Position numbers and translations under genes: made by a program
Source: Saturnia japonica
Lineage: Eukaryota; Arthropoda; Insecta; Lepidoptera; Saturniidae
NCBI GenBank assembly: GCA_033032175.1
Contig: JAVKPJ010000039.1
Location: 55,858 to 119,857, forward strand
Reading direction: 5' to 3'
Length of the DNA stretch: 64,000 nt
The notes under the pieces: model-generated
Databases searched by the model: none
Seen by the model: only the letters and a program-made list of their open reading frames with translations
What the model was told of the DNA's origin: nothing
In this document: positions 43,827 through 53,103 of the stretch, piece after piece
How the letters are laid out: each line of letters starts with the position of its first letter
Numbering within the stretch: the first letter of the stretch is position 1

Positions 43827-44540
43827 AATATATATTGAATTACATTTCACTCATTCTAGTCACACAAATAATTTAGATTTATTAAAGTTAGTATTTACAA
43901 ATAGATTTATTGAATTTTAAAATAGTTTTAATTGTTGTATATACAGACTATAAAATTTTAAGAATCATTTTTTATATGTTGTAAATTTTTCGGTTTTTTA
44001 ATGCCACTATATATATTTTGACTTAATTATGACAGTTTCATTTTAAATTTTAATATACTTATATAAATTTTATTGTTAATTTTTTCGGGCTTTTTATTGC
44101 CAGCAAATATGTATGACTGTGATATTAGACTAACTTATTATAAGGAATGATAGTTTTAAATTTTAAATAGACTTAGATAAAATTTTATTGTTAATTTTTT
44201 CGGTTTTTTATTGCCATCAAATATTTATGACATGTGATTTTAGACTAAGTTAATATAAGGAATGACAGCTTTACATAGACCTATTTAGTTTTAATAAAAC
44301 ATTGTAATGGTAGTTATTAAGAATTGTATTTACTTATATTTTTTAATAAAATAATAAAGAATTTGGGGGACGTATAGGATAGATTTATAGAGAATTTAAA
44401 GTCGAAGTTTAAAAATTGTGTGGGTATGAAAACTTATTTAACCTTATAAAACAGAACCTCAATCTCTGATTATGTTAGAGGCTCTTTAGGGGGGGGGGGG
44501 TTAAATACCCTCCCTAATAAAAAAAAAAAAAAAAAAAAAA
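43827..44540 (+). other. 3'UTR and polyA tail of TC2
   Basis: AT-rich. It carries a tandem repeat (43984-44290), a G12 run flanked as TTAGG...CCCTAA (44486-44517) that can fold into a hairpin, and polyA from 44518 joined to CCTAACC. Confidence 0.7.
43984..44290 (+). repeat. Three imperfect ~95-114-bp repeats in TC2 3'UTR
   Basis: Each unit starts with AATTTTTCGG-TTTTTATTGCCA: 43984, 44079 and 44193. The third is the most complete. Internal repeats in LINE 3'UTRs can be RT recognition sites; here that is inference. Confidence 0.7.
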
Positions 44541-44555
44541 CCTAACCTAACCTAA

Positions 44556-44557
<2 letters not shown>
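44541..44557 (-). repeat. 17-base CCTAA tract between convergent tails
   Basis: It separates the polyA of TC2 (plus) from the polyT of S1 (minus). It shows that the two groups use opposite strands of the same telomere repeat. Confidence 0.95.
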
Positions 44558-44609
<52 letters not shown>

Positions 44610-44610
<1 letters not shown>

Positions 44611-44690
44611 GTGGAGAAACCCATCATGGGTACACACCCGCCCGGGGGGACGAGTGGTTATGTGAGACTCCTACTCACTAAAACTCCACG
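44610..44690 (-). ncRNA. SART 3'-terminal 81-nt fold (S1 copy)
   Basis: Same fold as at 20460-20540. Here the second hairpin reads CACTCG/CGGGTG, keeping pairing through a T-G wobble, and the third is extended (ACCCAT/ATGGGT). Confidence 0.65.
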
Positions 44691-44885
44691 GTGTACCATC
44701 CGCCGCCATACTGGGGCGACGCGGGCACTGCGCTGGCATTCTGCCGCGCCGCCCCGGCGGCCGGCCCGGCTGAACCGGGCCCCGGCCTAAATAGGAGACG
44801 GCTCAGTACACCCTAGCCGTCTCCTCCGTCCGCCGAGCCTGTGCAATGAGAAGACGGGCCCCCCGACCCGTCTCCTCTGGCTCGG

Positions 44886-47800
44886 CTAGGGTGGCGGGAG
44901 TTGGCGAATGAACCGCCTCCTCCTGCCACCCGTTCTTCTTTGTCGGAGAGGGCCGCTCAGGGGATCCCCCTCGCGTGCCCTGTCCGCAGCCTCCTTCTGC
45001 GAGATGACTTCCTCGCAGAAGGAGGCCATCTCCATCCATGCATTCTCGCTGCCGAGCATGGCTCTCACCACACTCGGCAGCGAGAGGTCTCCTCCAACAG
45101 CTACGGCCAGAGTGCGGCGCTGCCCCACCCACGCAGCACACTCGGAGAGAGTGTGCTGCGCCGTGTCTTCTGCAGCCCCGCACTCGTGGCACGTAGTGTT
45201 CGGTTCCCTCCTGGCAATCTTGTGCAGGTACCATCCGAAGCAACCATGTCCGGATAGTACCTGCACAAGCCTAAAGCTCAGGGAGCCACGCTCCCTCGTA
45301 CACCACTGTCGGAGGACCGGGCGGACGGCGTCTATGGTATAACGCCCATAGCGCGCGTCCGCCAGGTCCTCCTCCCACTTCCTAAAAATCACCTCCCGGG
45401 CCTCACGTCGGACCCTGTCCACCTCCGTGGGAGCCGGAGGCTCCCCTAACTCTCTCCTCGCCGCCGTGAATTTGTACACGGCGGCGAGCACCCTCCGCCT
45501 CCAGCTCCCACGGCGGGGAGCCGGCAAGAACCAAGGCCGCCCCCGCGGACACCGATCGGTACCCGCGAATTACCCTCAGCGCCACGACACGCTGCGTAGC
45601 GCGCAGTATGCGTCTGTTCGTGGCGCTGAGAGCATCCGACCAGATCGGTGCCCCGTAGACGGCCATGCTCCGCACGACCCCCGCGAACAAACGGCGACAG
45701 CTCGCGCCCGGCCCCCCCGAATTCGGAAGTAGCCGACCGAGAGCTGCCGCCGCTCCCACTATCCGCGGTTCGAGTCCCTTAAAGTGGGACTCGAACCGCC
45801 AACGTCCGTCCAGGATGAGGCCCAGATATTTCATCTGGGCCCCAACCCGGACCCTCACTCCCTCCACATTTATATGGGCCCCAGGAGGCGGCCCACACCG
45901 AGGCCCATGAAATAGTATGGCCTCGGTCTTATCCGCCGCCACCCTGAGGCCCAACGCCTTTATGCGCCCGACCACAAGGGCAGTGCCCTCTGTGGCCAGG
46001 CGCGCCACCTCCTCAAAACTTCCCCCCCGGGCTACGACTAGGGTGTCGTCCGCGTAGCATAGCACTCGCACCCCCGAAGGGAGAGCTACGCGGAGCACCC
46101 AGTCGTAGCCCATGTTCCACAGGAGCGGCCCCAACACCGACCCCTGTGGAACCCCACACCCAGTGTGGCGCCGGACCATAGCCCCCCTTCCGTCCACGAA
46201 GGCGACCTCCCTGCCTTGGAGGTAGTCCCCCAACAGCCGCCGCAGGTACGAGGGCACTCCGAAAAACCGGAGCGCCTCCCGTATAACACCGTGCGGCAGA
46301 CTGTTGAAGGCGTTGGCGATGTCGATCGACACCGCCAACAACCTACCTCCCCCCTCGGTCGCCTCCGCGGACCACTCCTTCAGGGTGGAGAGGGCGTCCA
46401 GCGTTGAACGCCCTCTCCGGAAACCGAACTGCCGGTCCGAAAGTACCGGCCCAACTTCCGCCATGTGCCGGACGACACGAGACGCCAGAATACGCTCCAG
46501 CATCTTCCCCGTGTCGTCCAGCAGCACAAGGGGCCGGTACGAAGACGGGCAGTCTGGGGGGCGACCCTCCTTCCCCAGAAGGCAGAGTCGCCCCATCTTC
46601 CAGAGCTTCGGGAACCGTCCAACCGACAAACATCGGTTGAATAGCTCCCGAAGCTCTACCCCCATGTGGTTCAGCGCCACACTTAAAACCTGGCCCGGAA
46701 CCCCGTCCGGGCCTGGCGCCCTCCGCTTGTTGCGGAGGCGCTCCACCACCGACCCCATCTCATCCTCAGTGACGGGGGGGGTGGCAACAGCTCCTCCGCA
46801 ACACTCCCATCTAACATGGGGGGCGGGGGGAGCTCCGGAGGGTCGGGCAGCAACGTGGCCACGACCCTCCCCAGGACCTCTGAGTCCAGGGACTCCGTTA
46901 AAGGGGGCGCCTGCCCCCGGAACTTCTTCCGGGCAACCCGGTACGGGCGCCCCCACGGGTCCCTATCCAGAGTCCTAAGGAGCTCCTCCCACTGCTCATC
47001 CTTTGCCCGGCTGATGGCCACCTGCAGGGACTTCCTGGCTTCCCTGTAGTGGCCAAGCAGCCGGGCCTCCTCCCCCGCTATACGGGTTTGCCGCCGGCGG
47101 CAGCGCTGAAGCTGCCGCCTCGCCGCGGAGCAGGCCACCCGGAGATCGGCAATCTCCGGGGTCCACCAATACACCGCCCGCCTGCTATGCGGGCGGTTGT
47201 TGCCCCGCGGCATCGACGCGTCGCAGACCGCCGTAAGGGCCTTACGGAAACGGCCCGCGATCGCGTCGATATCTTCCTCACTGGGAGCCGGCGCACGCCA
47301 GCTCTGGACGATGGCCGCCTCTTCAGCAAGCTGCCGATTGAGGCGGCCCACCACCCATCGGGGGAAGTTAGCCCCCCCCGGAGCCCGGCGCGCCGGCACC
47401 TCTGAGGAGGTGGAGACCCCAAACCGGATATACCGGTGGTCTGACAGGGTCTCCACCTCCTCCAGCACTCTCCAATCCTGCACACGGCGTGCGACAGACG
47501 GCGTGGCGAAGGAGACGTCCACCACGGACCCTCCGTTCTGTCGCACGCACGTGTGCACAGTCCCTCGGTTGAGGAGGGACAGCCCAACCTGGACTGCCCA
47601 CTCCTCCACTACTGCCCCTCTAGGGTCCGTGACAACCGCTCCCCATGCCCGTGACTTGGCGTTAAAGTCGCCAAGCAGGACAATGGGGAGCGGTGACAGC
47701 CGCCTAACCACCGGCCCCAGGGAGTCGAGGAACACCTCGAACTCCCTCAGGGGCCGGTTGGGGGAGAAATAGACCCCCACCACACCGTATCCCCCCCAGG

Positions 47801-48035
47801 TGGCAGCCACGAACCCCGAGCCCCTCTCCTTGAAGGAGAGGGGGGACCCCCTACAATAAATTGCCACGGAGCCGTCAATGTCACCCGCCCAATAAGGTTG
47901 GGCAGGGACACAGTACGGCTCCGCAGCCACCGCAATATTGATACTCCACTCCGCCACTGATTGCACAAATAGGTCTTGTGCAGTGGCGGAGTGGTTAAGA
48001 TTCCCCTGGAGGCAGTTGGTACGGTTGTGCTGCAT
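44886..48035 (-). pseudogene. ORF2 endonuclease-RT polyprotein, two homopolymer frame breaks (S1)
   Basis: ORF2 starts at the ATG at 48035 that overlaps the ORF1 stop (TAATG, 48037-48033). Endonuclease: AAEPYCVP, LGDFNAKSRAWG, SDHRY (frame open to 46683). RT: RAPGPDGVPG, YRPLVLLD, FGFRRGRSTLDA, IDIANAFNSLP, GVPQGSVLGPLLWN, catalytic YADD (near 46053). A C-terminal CX2CX8HX4C finger (CHECGAAEDTAQHTLSEC) follows LSGHGCFGWYL. No RNase H, as in SART1. Breaks: the G8 run near 46774-46781, and one extra C near 45491 compared with S2. If both are sequencing errors the ORF is intact. Confidence 0.85.
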
Positions 48036-50104
48036 TACCGAGCCGTACCAACTACCTCCGACCTAGGCCTCCCAAGACCAGCCCCAGGGGGCCTCCTCTT
48101 GGGTGATGGGGGCTTACACTTCGCCCCCCCCATATAATGGTCCGCTGGTTTTCCAGCGGCGGCGCATACGGCGCAGTGCAGCTTGGTTGCTGCACACTCT
48201 GCCGCCGCATGGCCAGGCCCCCCACACCTGTAACACAGGGCGCTCCTATCATCCATGGCCTCGCACATCGGGCGAGTGTGGCCCAGGCCCATACACCTGA
48301 AACACCTCAGGGGTTTCTCCTGCAGCGGTTGGACCCGGACCACACTCCAGCCAACGAGAAAGCGCCCCGCCTCTGCCAACTTTTTGGCTTCAGCCACGGG
48401 GAGTGACACTAGTGCCACTCCCCCACCCCAATCCTGCCGGATGGATCCAACCCTAATGAGGGCCGGCTCACATCCGGTCTTTTGCGCAACGGTGACCTTT
48501 AATTCATCCTGGCTCACGGAGTCATCAATGCCGATGATCCGAAGCTCCGCCCGTTTGACTGGCCTGGATATCACTGCCACTTCCGCAAGAGCTACTTGCA
48601 ACTGCGCAGCCAGGCCAGCCGCCTTTGTTTCACCCTCAGAGCCGCTGATCTCGATCAGCCTGGCTCCAGCGGCGGTCGTGCGGAGCTTCAGTTCATCTAT
48701 CCCAAGTTCCCCCAGCTTGACCGCCTCCCTCGCCCTTAAGACGGCCGCCGAATAGGAAACGCCCCTCGCCACAGCCTCCGGCTGCAACGTTATCATAACA
48801 GCCGCCGACTGTGGCACGGAAGGCATCTTCGGCAGAGCCCCCTTCCTGCCACCCTTCTTTTTAGGCGCGGGAGCAGCTATCAGCGCAGCTGGGGCCTTGT
48901 TCTTTTTCTTTTTCGGCCGACGGACCACCGTGGTCCAGGCCTCCAAATCAACCTCCGATGGGGCCCGAGAAGCTTCATGCCCCGGGAGAGCGGGCCACTC
49001 CGTATGTGATGGAGTGGGAGTGGGCGTAGCCGTTCTCTCAGGCCTTATCCGGGTCGCGAGTCGGGGCCTTTTAGCTCCTGATGGAGAAGGCCTCGCACTA
49101 GTACTTGCAGAGCTGGGAAGGACAGTTCCAGCGGAAGAACTGCGCCTTGCTGCAGGTTGCCTTTTATCACTCGCCAGCGGTGGGCGCCTGACCTGTTTTG
49201 GAAGGAGCCGTCCATCCACTTCCAGGCTGTCGAATCGGGCGTCTATGACTTCCCCAACAGCGGAGCGAATGGACCGCTCCAATCCAACCACCGCGTCCGC
49301 CAAGGCCTTTTCCCAGCAAGGGGGAGGCACCTCATTCCGCTCTGGCTGCAAAGGAGGAGGAGGAGGAGGCGGCATAATCAGCCTCGAATCAGCCTCCCGC
49401 TTCCACGCAAGGACCTCTTTCTTGAGGTCATCGACTTGCTTACGGAGCACCCTTGTTTCCCTCCCAAGGCGGGCTGTCTCCTTACTGACGGTGCGTTCCA
49501 TAAGCGCTTCAACCACCTCTTTTAGTTCTTTGGCCGCACCTTTGAGAGCCTTGATTGCCGTCCCCTTCAAGTTTCCAGAGGTGCGGCAAACCTCCAAAAT
49601 GGTGGACACCCCACCCTCCGTGCGCGTCCTTAGTGCTTCAGCATCTAAGGAATCTGCACTGGTATCCCCCTCAGCGTCATCATTGCCCCCACTGACTTCG
49701 ACATTTGCGCCCCTTTCACCATCTCTTTCCTTCAGATAGGAATCTTCAGCGCAGGTTTTCTTAAGAATTGAGCGACCCGCGCTTCTTGATCGCCCTGAAA
49801 ACCGGGCCGTTCCTCTTTTGGCCATGTTTTGTTTGGGCACTTTTGCCTCATCTTCTTCTACCTCCAATGCCGCAAACCGGGACCCATAAGTCCGCTTCCC
49901 TGTCCCCCCAACCACACCAGAAACCTCGCCGGATGACACGGTCGAGATTTGTGAGATCTCGTCGATGACGTCATCGAGATATAGGACGTTTTCTATCTCC
50001 AGCCCATCACTGAGCGGCAAATCGGCCCGTTTGCTCCCTTCTTCATTATTCTTACTACTATGTCTTACACTAATTTTTTTTTGTTTTGGTAAAGTTTGGC
50101 TCAT
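48035..50104 (-). CDS. ORF1 SART-type Gag (S1)
   Basis: A 689-residue Gag, start ATG at 50104 (MSQTLPKQ). From N to C: acidic/basic head, SGNLKGT motif (176-182), predicted coiled coil about 185-240, Pro-rich stretch about 245-255, RLLPKQVRRPPLA linker, WTTVVRRPKKKK basic patch, conserved domain (AAVMITLQPEAVARG onward), LVGWSVVRV, then knuckles CFRCMGLGHTRPMC, CYRCGGPGHAAAEC, CAVC...DHYMGGAKC. It should bind element RNA and guide it to telomeres. Its head differs from the G/S2 type. Confidence 0.9.
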   Translation of the reverse strand: MSQTLPKQKKISVRHSSKNNEEGSKRADLPLSDGLEIENVLYLDDVIDEISQISTVSSGEVSGVVGGTGKRTYGSRFAALEVEEDEAKVPKQNMAKRGTARFSGRSRSAGRSILKKTCAEDSYLKERDGERGANVEVSGGNDDAEGDTSADSLDAEALRTRTEGGVSTILEVCRTSGNLKGTAIKALKGAAKELKEVVEALMERTVSKETARLGRETRVLRKQVDDLKKEVLAWKREADSRLIMPPPPPPPLQPERNEVPPPCWEKALADAVVGLERSIRSAVGEVIDARFDSLEVDGRLLPKQVRRPPLASDKRQPAARRSSSAGTVLPSSASTSARPSPSGAKRPRLATRIRPERTATPTPTPSHTEWPALPGHEASRAPSEVDLEAWTTVVRRPKKKKNKAPAALIAAPAPKKKGGRKGALPKMPSVPQSAAVMITLQPEAVARGVSYSAAVLRAREAVKLGELGIDELKLRTTAAGARLIEISGSEGETKAAGLAAQLQVALAEVAVISRPVKRAELRIIGIDDSVSQDELKVTVAQKTGCEPALIRVGSIRQDWGGGVALVSLPVAEAKKLAEAGRFLVGWSVVRVQPLQEKPLRCFRCMGLGHTRPMCEAMDDRSALCYRCGGPGHAAAECAATKLHCAVCAAAGKPADHYMGGAKCKPPSPKRRPPGAGLGRPRSEVVGTAR

Positions 50105-50606
50105 TGTTTATCCCACGAGTATGGGGGAAAAAACGGTCCACCCAGGCAGTGCCCCCTGTACCTGGGTAAGCCTAGCGTAACCCATCAGAGAGTCGGCCGG
50201 TTCTCTGACGGGGGTCGCACTAAAGACTGATCAACCCATCAGCCATGCATCCTCTCGCGGTGCGCCGCCGCTTAGGATTGGGGTAATTTTTTATAGAGGT
50301 TTTCTTCCTCGCGGTCCGGGCGGTTAAGCCAAGACCCTCGGTCCCATACGAAGCCGCGAGACATGACCACGACACTCCGATGGGATTACGAGAACGGCGG
50401 TTGTAAGTGAGGTAAAATATACCCCACTTACCTGCCTGATGGCAGTGTACGTGCACATCAAGCCCACCAACGCCACGTCTGTTGGCCCCCTCTGATATGC
50501 AGAGGGATGCCAGACGAGGCCCCCACTCGTCAGGTATTAGCCGCCGGCCGAAAAGCGGCCGACGTTGCCCGGGGTGCACCACGCGGAGGTTCCTGACTCG
50601 CACCCC
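50105..50606 (-). promoter_or_regulatory. 5'UTR of S1
   Basis: 502 bases. The first 78 are the ribozyme; the rest is distinct from the S2/G leader except for a shared CCCTCTG...CAGAGGG hairpin region (about 50490-50510). No TATA box seen on the sense strand. Confidence 0.65.
50529..50606 (-). ncRNA. HDV-like ribozyme at the S1 5' end
   Basis: Same as the S0 copy (6176-6253). P1 starts at 50606, exactly where the telomere flank GGTTAGGTT ends. P4 is CGGCCG/CGGCCG, differing from G1 by two compensated pairs. Confidence 0.8.
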
Positions 50607-50613
50607 AACCTAA

Positions 50614-50651
<38 letters not shown>

Positions 50652-50732
50652 CGTGGAGAAACCCTTCATGGGTACACACTCGCCCGGGGGGACGAGTGGT
50701 TATGTGAGACTCCTACTCACTAAAACTCCACG
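50652..50732 (-). ncRNA. SART 3'-terminal 81-nt fold (G1 copy)
   Basis: Outer stem CGTGGAG/CTCCACG; third hairpin ACCC-ATGAA-GGGT. Length identical to all other copies. Confidence 0.65.
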
Positions 50733-50985
50733 GTGTACCATCGGCCGCCATAGTGGGACGCGCGGGCACTGCGGTTGCAATCGGCCGCAGCGCCCCGGCG
50801 GCCGGCCCCAGTCGGGCCCCAGCGCTAAAGAGAGACAGTCTGGTACAACCCCAACTGTCTCCCAGACGGCTGAACCAGTGCAATGGGAAGACGGGCCCCC
50901 CGACCCGTCTCCCCTGGGTTCAGCTAGGGCAGTAGAAGGAGGCGAAAACCGCCTACTCCTACCACCAACCGTCTACGCAACCCTC

Positions 50986-53103
50986 CTACGGAGGTCTCGG
51001 TGCTGGTGCTCCTCGCCTGGCTGGGTCTGGCGGCCTGCAGACCGCTCCCCCCATGTAGTGCCCCGACGGCCTGCCGGCGTCAGCACACAAGGCACAGTTA
51101 AGCTTTTCAGCTTTGCAACTGAACGCTTTATGTCCAGCTTGCCCGCATCTGAAGCACAGCTCCCCTCGGTCCACCGTTGACGGGCAGAGCGGGCGCGTGT
51201 GTCCCACACCCATGCACTTGAAACAGCGCATGGGCCCACTCTCCAAAAGGCGCACACGCGCTGAACTCCACCCGACCAACAGACGGCCTGCCTCAACCAG
51301 TGCTCTAGCAGCGGCGACTGGGAGCGATAAGTGCACCGCTCCCATGCCCCTGCCATATGTGCGTATTTCACCAGCCCTGATAAGGGCTGGCTCACAGCCT
51401 CCTTTCTTGGCCGCAGCTGCGACCACCTCCTCGGCTGACACCGAGTCATCAAGCCCCAGCACACGTATGTTCGCCTTTTTGATAGGCCTGACCACGGTGG
51501 CCACGTCCCCGAGTGCTGTCCGTAACTGTTCAGCCAACTGATCTGCCTGCTCGGAACTACGAGAGCCAGGGATCATGATGACCCTAGATCCCGTGGCTGT
51601 GGGCCGACTTGAAATAGCCTCGATGCCGAGGTCCGCCAACGCTACATGCTCTCGTACCCTTAAGAAAGCGTCCCTGTAGCTTAGTCCCCCTGCCAAGGCC
51701 TCTGGTTGCAGTGTGATGACCACTGCAGCTGAGCGCGGTGTCGAGGGGAGCTTCGCCTTGGGCTTACACCCAGGCGCCCTCCCAACGGTAGCAGGAGCCA
51801 CAGCGGCGGCAGCCCCCGGCATCGATAAAGGCTTCTTTTTCCGACGGCGGCGGGACACAGTAGTCCATCCGACAGCATCAGCAGCTGCAGGGACTGCAGC
51901 AGGTGTACTAGCTCCCGGCATTGCCCACTCCATTCCCAGAGGCTCCTGAGGATTTTCGGCAGAATCCTCACGCTCCACACGAGGTGCAGAGTCGGGTATC
52001 GCAGCCTTCAGCCTCGCGGTCTTGCGGCTTGAAGCCTTAGGGCCAACAGGCCTTGAGGTAGCACCACATGCGTCTAGCTTCCTATTGGCAGCCAATGGGG
52101 GGCGAATCACTTTGGCGGGGAGAAGCCGATCATCCAGGGCCTCAATGCGGGCGGCCACGACCTCCCCCATTGAGACCCGGAGGGACCGCTCCATCCTCTC
52201 CATGTGTACCCCCATAGCGTCCACCAGCAATTGCACCAAAAACTCCGGACCCTGGGCGCTATCCGGCACTGCTTGCGACGAAGGCGGCACAGGAGGAACC
52301 TCCACCCGACTGCGCAGTGAGGAGAGCTCCGCCTTCAGATCATCGATCTCCCGACGGAGCCTCCCCGTCTCGCGCCGGAGGAGGAGGGTCTCCTCCGCCA
52401 CCGTTCGTGCAAGAGCGGTGGCAGTCACCTCTTGGAGGATCCAGGCTGCCTCCTTCAAATGTTTGACATAAGTACCCTTAAGGTTGCCAGAATTTTTGGC
52501 AACCTTAAGGATCTCATCCGTCTGCTCTTTAGCAAGGGCTCTCAAACTGTCTGGGTCGAGAAGCTCGATCCCGTCGAGAACCCTCACATCCGCGACAGCG
52601 ACCACTTCATCGGTGCAGGCCGATTCAACAACAGAACATATTGACCTGCATACTTCTCCCCCAACAGATTCCGCCCGCGTTTTCCCAGCAGATGTGCCAG
52701 GGTCCCGGGCTTTACCCCTCATGGCTGTTGAGACCTTGCCAGGGGCCACACCGATCGCACCACCTTTGCCGTCATGTGACCGCTTTCGCTTTTCCGAAAT
52801 AGTCACGGACAATGAACTCTCGCAGGTCTCTGCCCAATGGTGGACAGCGAACTTGTCCAGCGAGAGATCCCTCTCAAGCCGTACAGTAGGCTGTGCAGAG
52901 TCCAGATTAGCTTGTTCCAAAGTCGTCGTATTATCGCCAGAATCGGTTTTCCGTGTTCTTGCCAAAGTCGTTGTATTCTTATCCGAATCGCGCAAAATTT
53001 TGCCCCCCCCAGACACGGTGGGGCAGCCCGAGCTACGCTCGGGGAGGGATTCTCCCTTCCGGGTACCCTCCTGGGGTAATAACTTTTTTGATTTTGCGTC
53101 CAT
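50986..53103 (-). CDS. ORF1 Gag of the gag-only element (G1)
   Basis: 705 residues from the ATG at 53103 (MDAKSKKLLPQEGT), which aligns with the S2 start; the frame stays open through the 5'UTR to 53262 but without homology reason to start there. Features: LPQEGT...GESL head, SGNLKGTYVKHLKEAA motif, coiled coil (TLLLRRETGRLRREIDDLK), MERMERSLRVS helix, RLLPAKVIRPPLA, WTTVSRRRRKKK basic patch, conserved domain AAVVITLQPEALAGG onward, and knuckles CFKCMGVGHTRPLC, CFRCGQAGHKAFSC, CALC...GHYMGGAVC. It is intact over 2.1 kb though the element has no RT, which suggests selection on Gag. Confidence 0.9.
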   Translation of the reverse strand: MDAKSKKLLPQEGTRKGESLPERSSGCPTVSGGGKILRDSDKNTTTLARTRKTDSGDNTTTLEQANLDSAQPTVRLERDLSLDKFAVHHWAETCESSLSVTISEKRKRSHDGKGGAIGVAPGKVSTAMRGKARDPGTSAGKTRAESVGGEVCRSICSVVESACTDEVVAVADVRVLDGIELLDPDSLRALAKEQTDEILKVAKNSGNLKGTYVKHLKEAAWILQEVTATALARTVAEETLLLRRETGRLRREIDDLKAELSSLRSRVEVPPVPPSSQAVPDSAQGPEFLVQLLVDAMGVHMERMERSLRVSMGEVVAARIEALDDRLLPAKVIRPPLAANRKLDACGATSRPVGPKASSRKTARLKAAIPDSAPRVEREDSAENPQEPLGMEWAMPGASTPAAVPAAADAVGWTTVSRRRRKKKPLSMPGAAAAVAPATVGRAPGCKPKAKLPSTPRSAAVVITLQPEALAGGLSYRDAFLRVREHVALADLGIEAISSRPTATGSRVIMIPGSRSSEQADQLAEQLRTALGDVATVVRPIKKANIRVLGLDDSVSAEEVVAAAAKKGGCEPALIRAGEIRTYGRGMGAVHLSLPVAAARALVEAGRLLVGWSSARVRLLESGPMRCFKCMGVGHTRPLCPSTVDRGELCFRCGQAGHKAFSCKAEKLNCALCADAGRPSGHYMGGAVCRPPDPARRGAPAPRPP

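Larger units (their letters stand above)
36874..44540 (+). mobile_element. TC2: group I LINE with long ORF1 and broken ORF2
   Basis: A partial 5'UTR (1.1 kb), a 711-residue ORF1, an ORF2 with several frame breaks, a 3'UTR with tandem repeats, and polyA (44518-44540) joined to CCTAACC. The 5' side abuts TB 3'UTR with no telomere sequence. Confidence 0.85.
44558..50606 (-). mobile_element. S1: full-length SART-like LINE (ORF1 + ORF2)
   Basis: The sense strand is minus: 5' ribozyme (50606-50529), 5'UTR to 50105, ORF1 (50104-48035), ORF2 (48035-44886), 3'UTR with the 81-nt fold and a 51-base polyA followed by GGTTAGG. The TAATG ORF1/ORF2 overlap, absence of RNase H and polyA-GGTTAGG orientation are SART1 features. 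Length is 6.05 kb. Confidence 0.9.

Noticed and set aside
45427..50180. Many plus-strand frames of 60-280 residues over S1 (and over S2, G1, G4)
   Set aside because: They are GC-rich shadows antisense to ORF1 and ORF2 with no recognisable domains.
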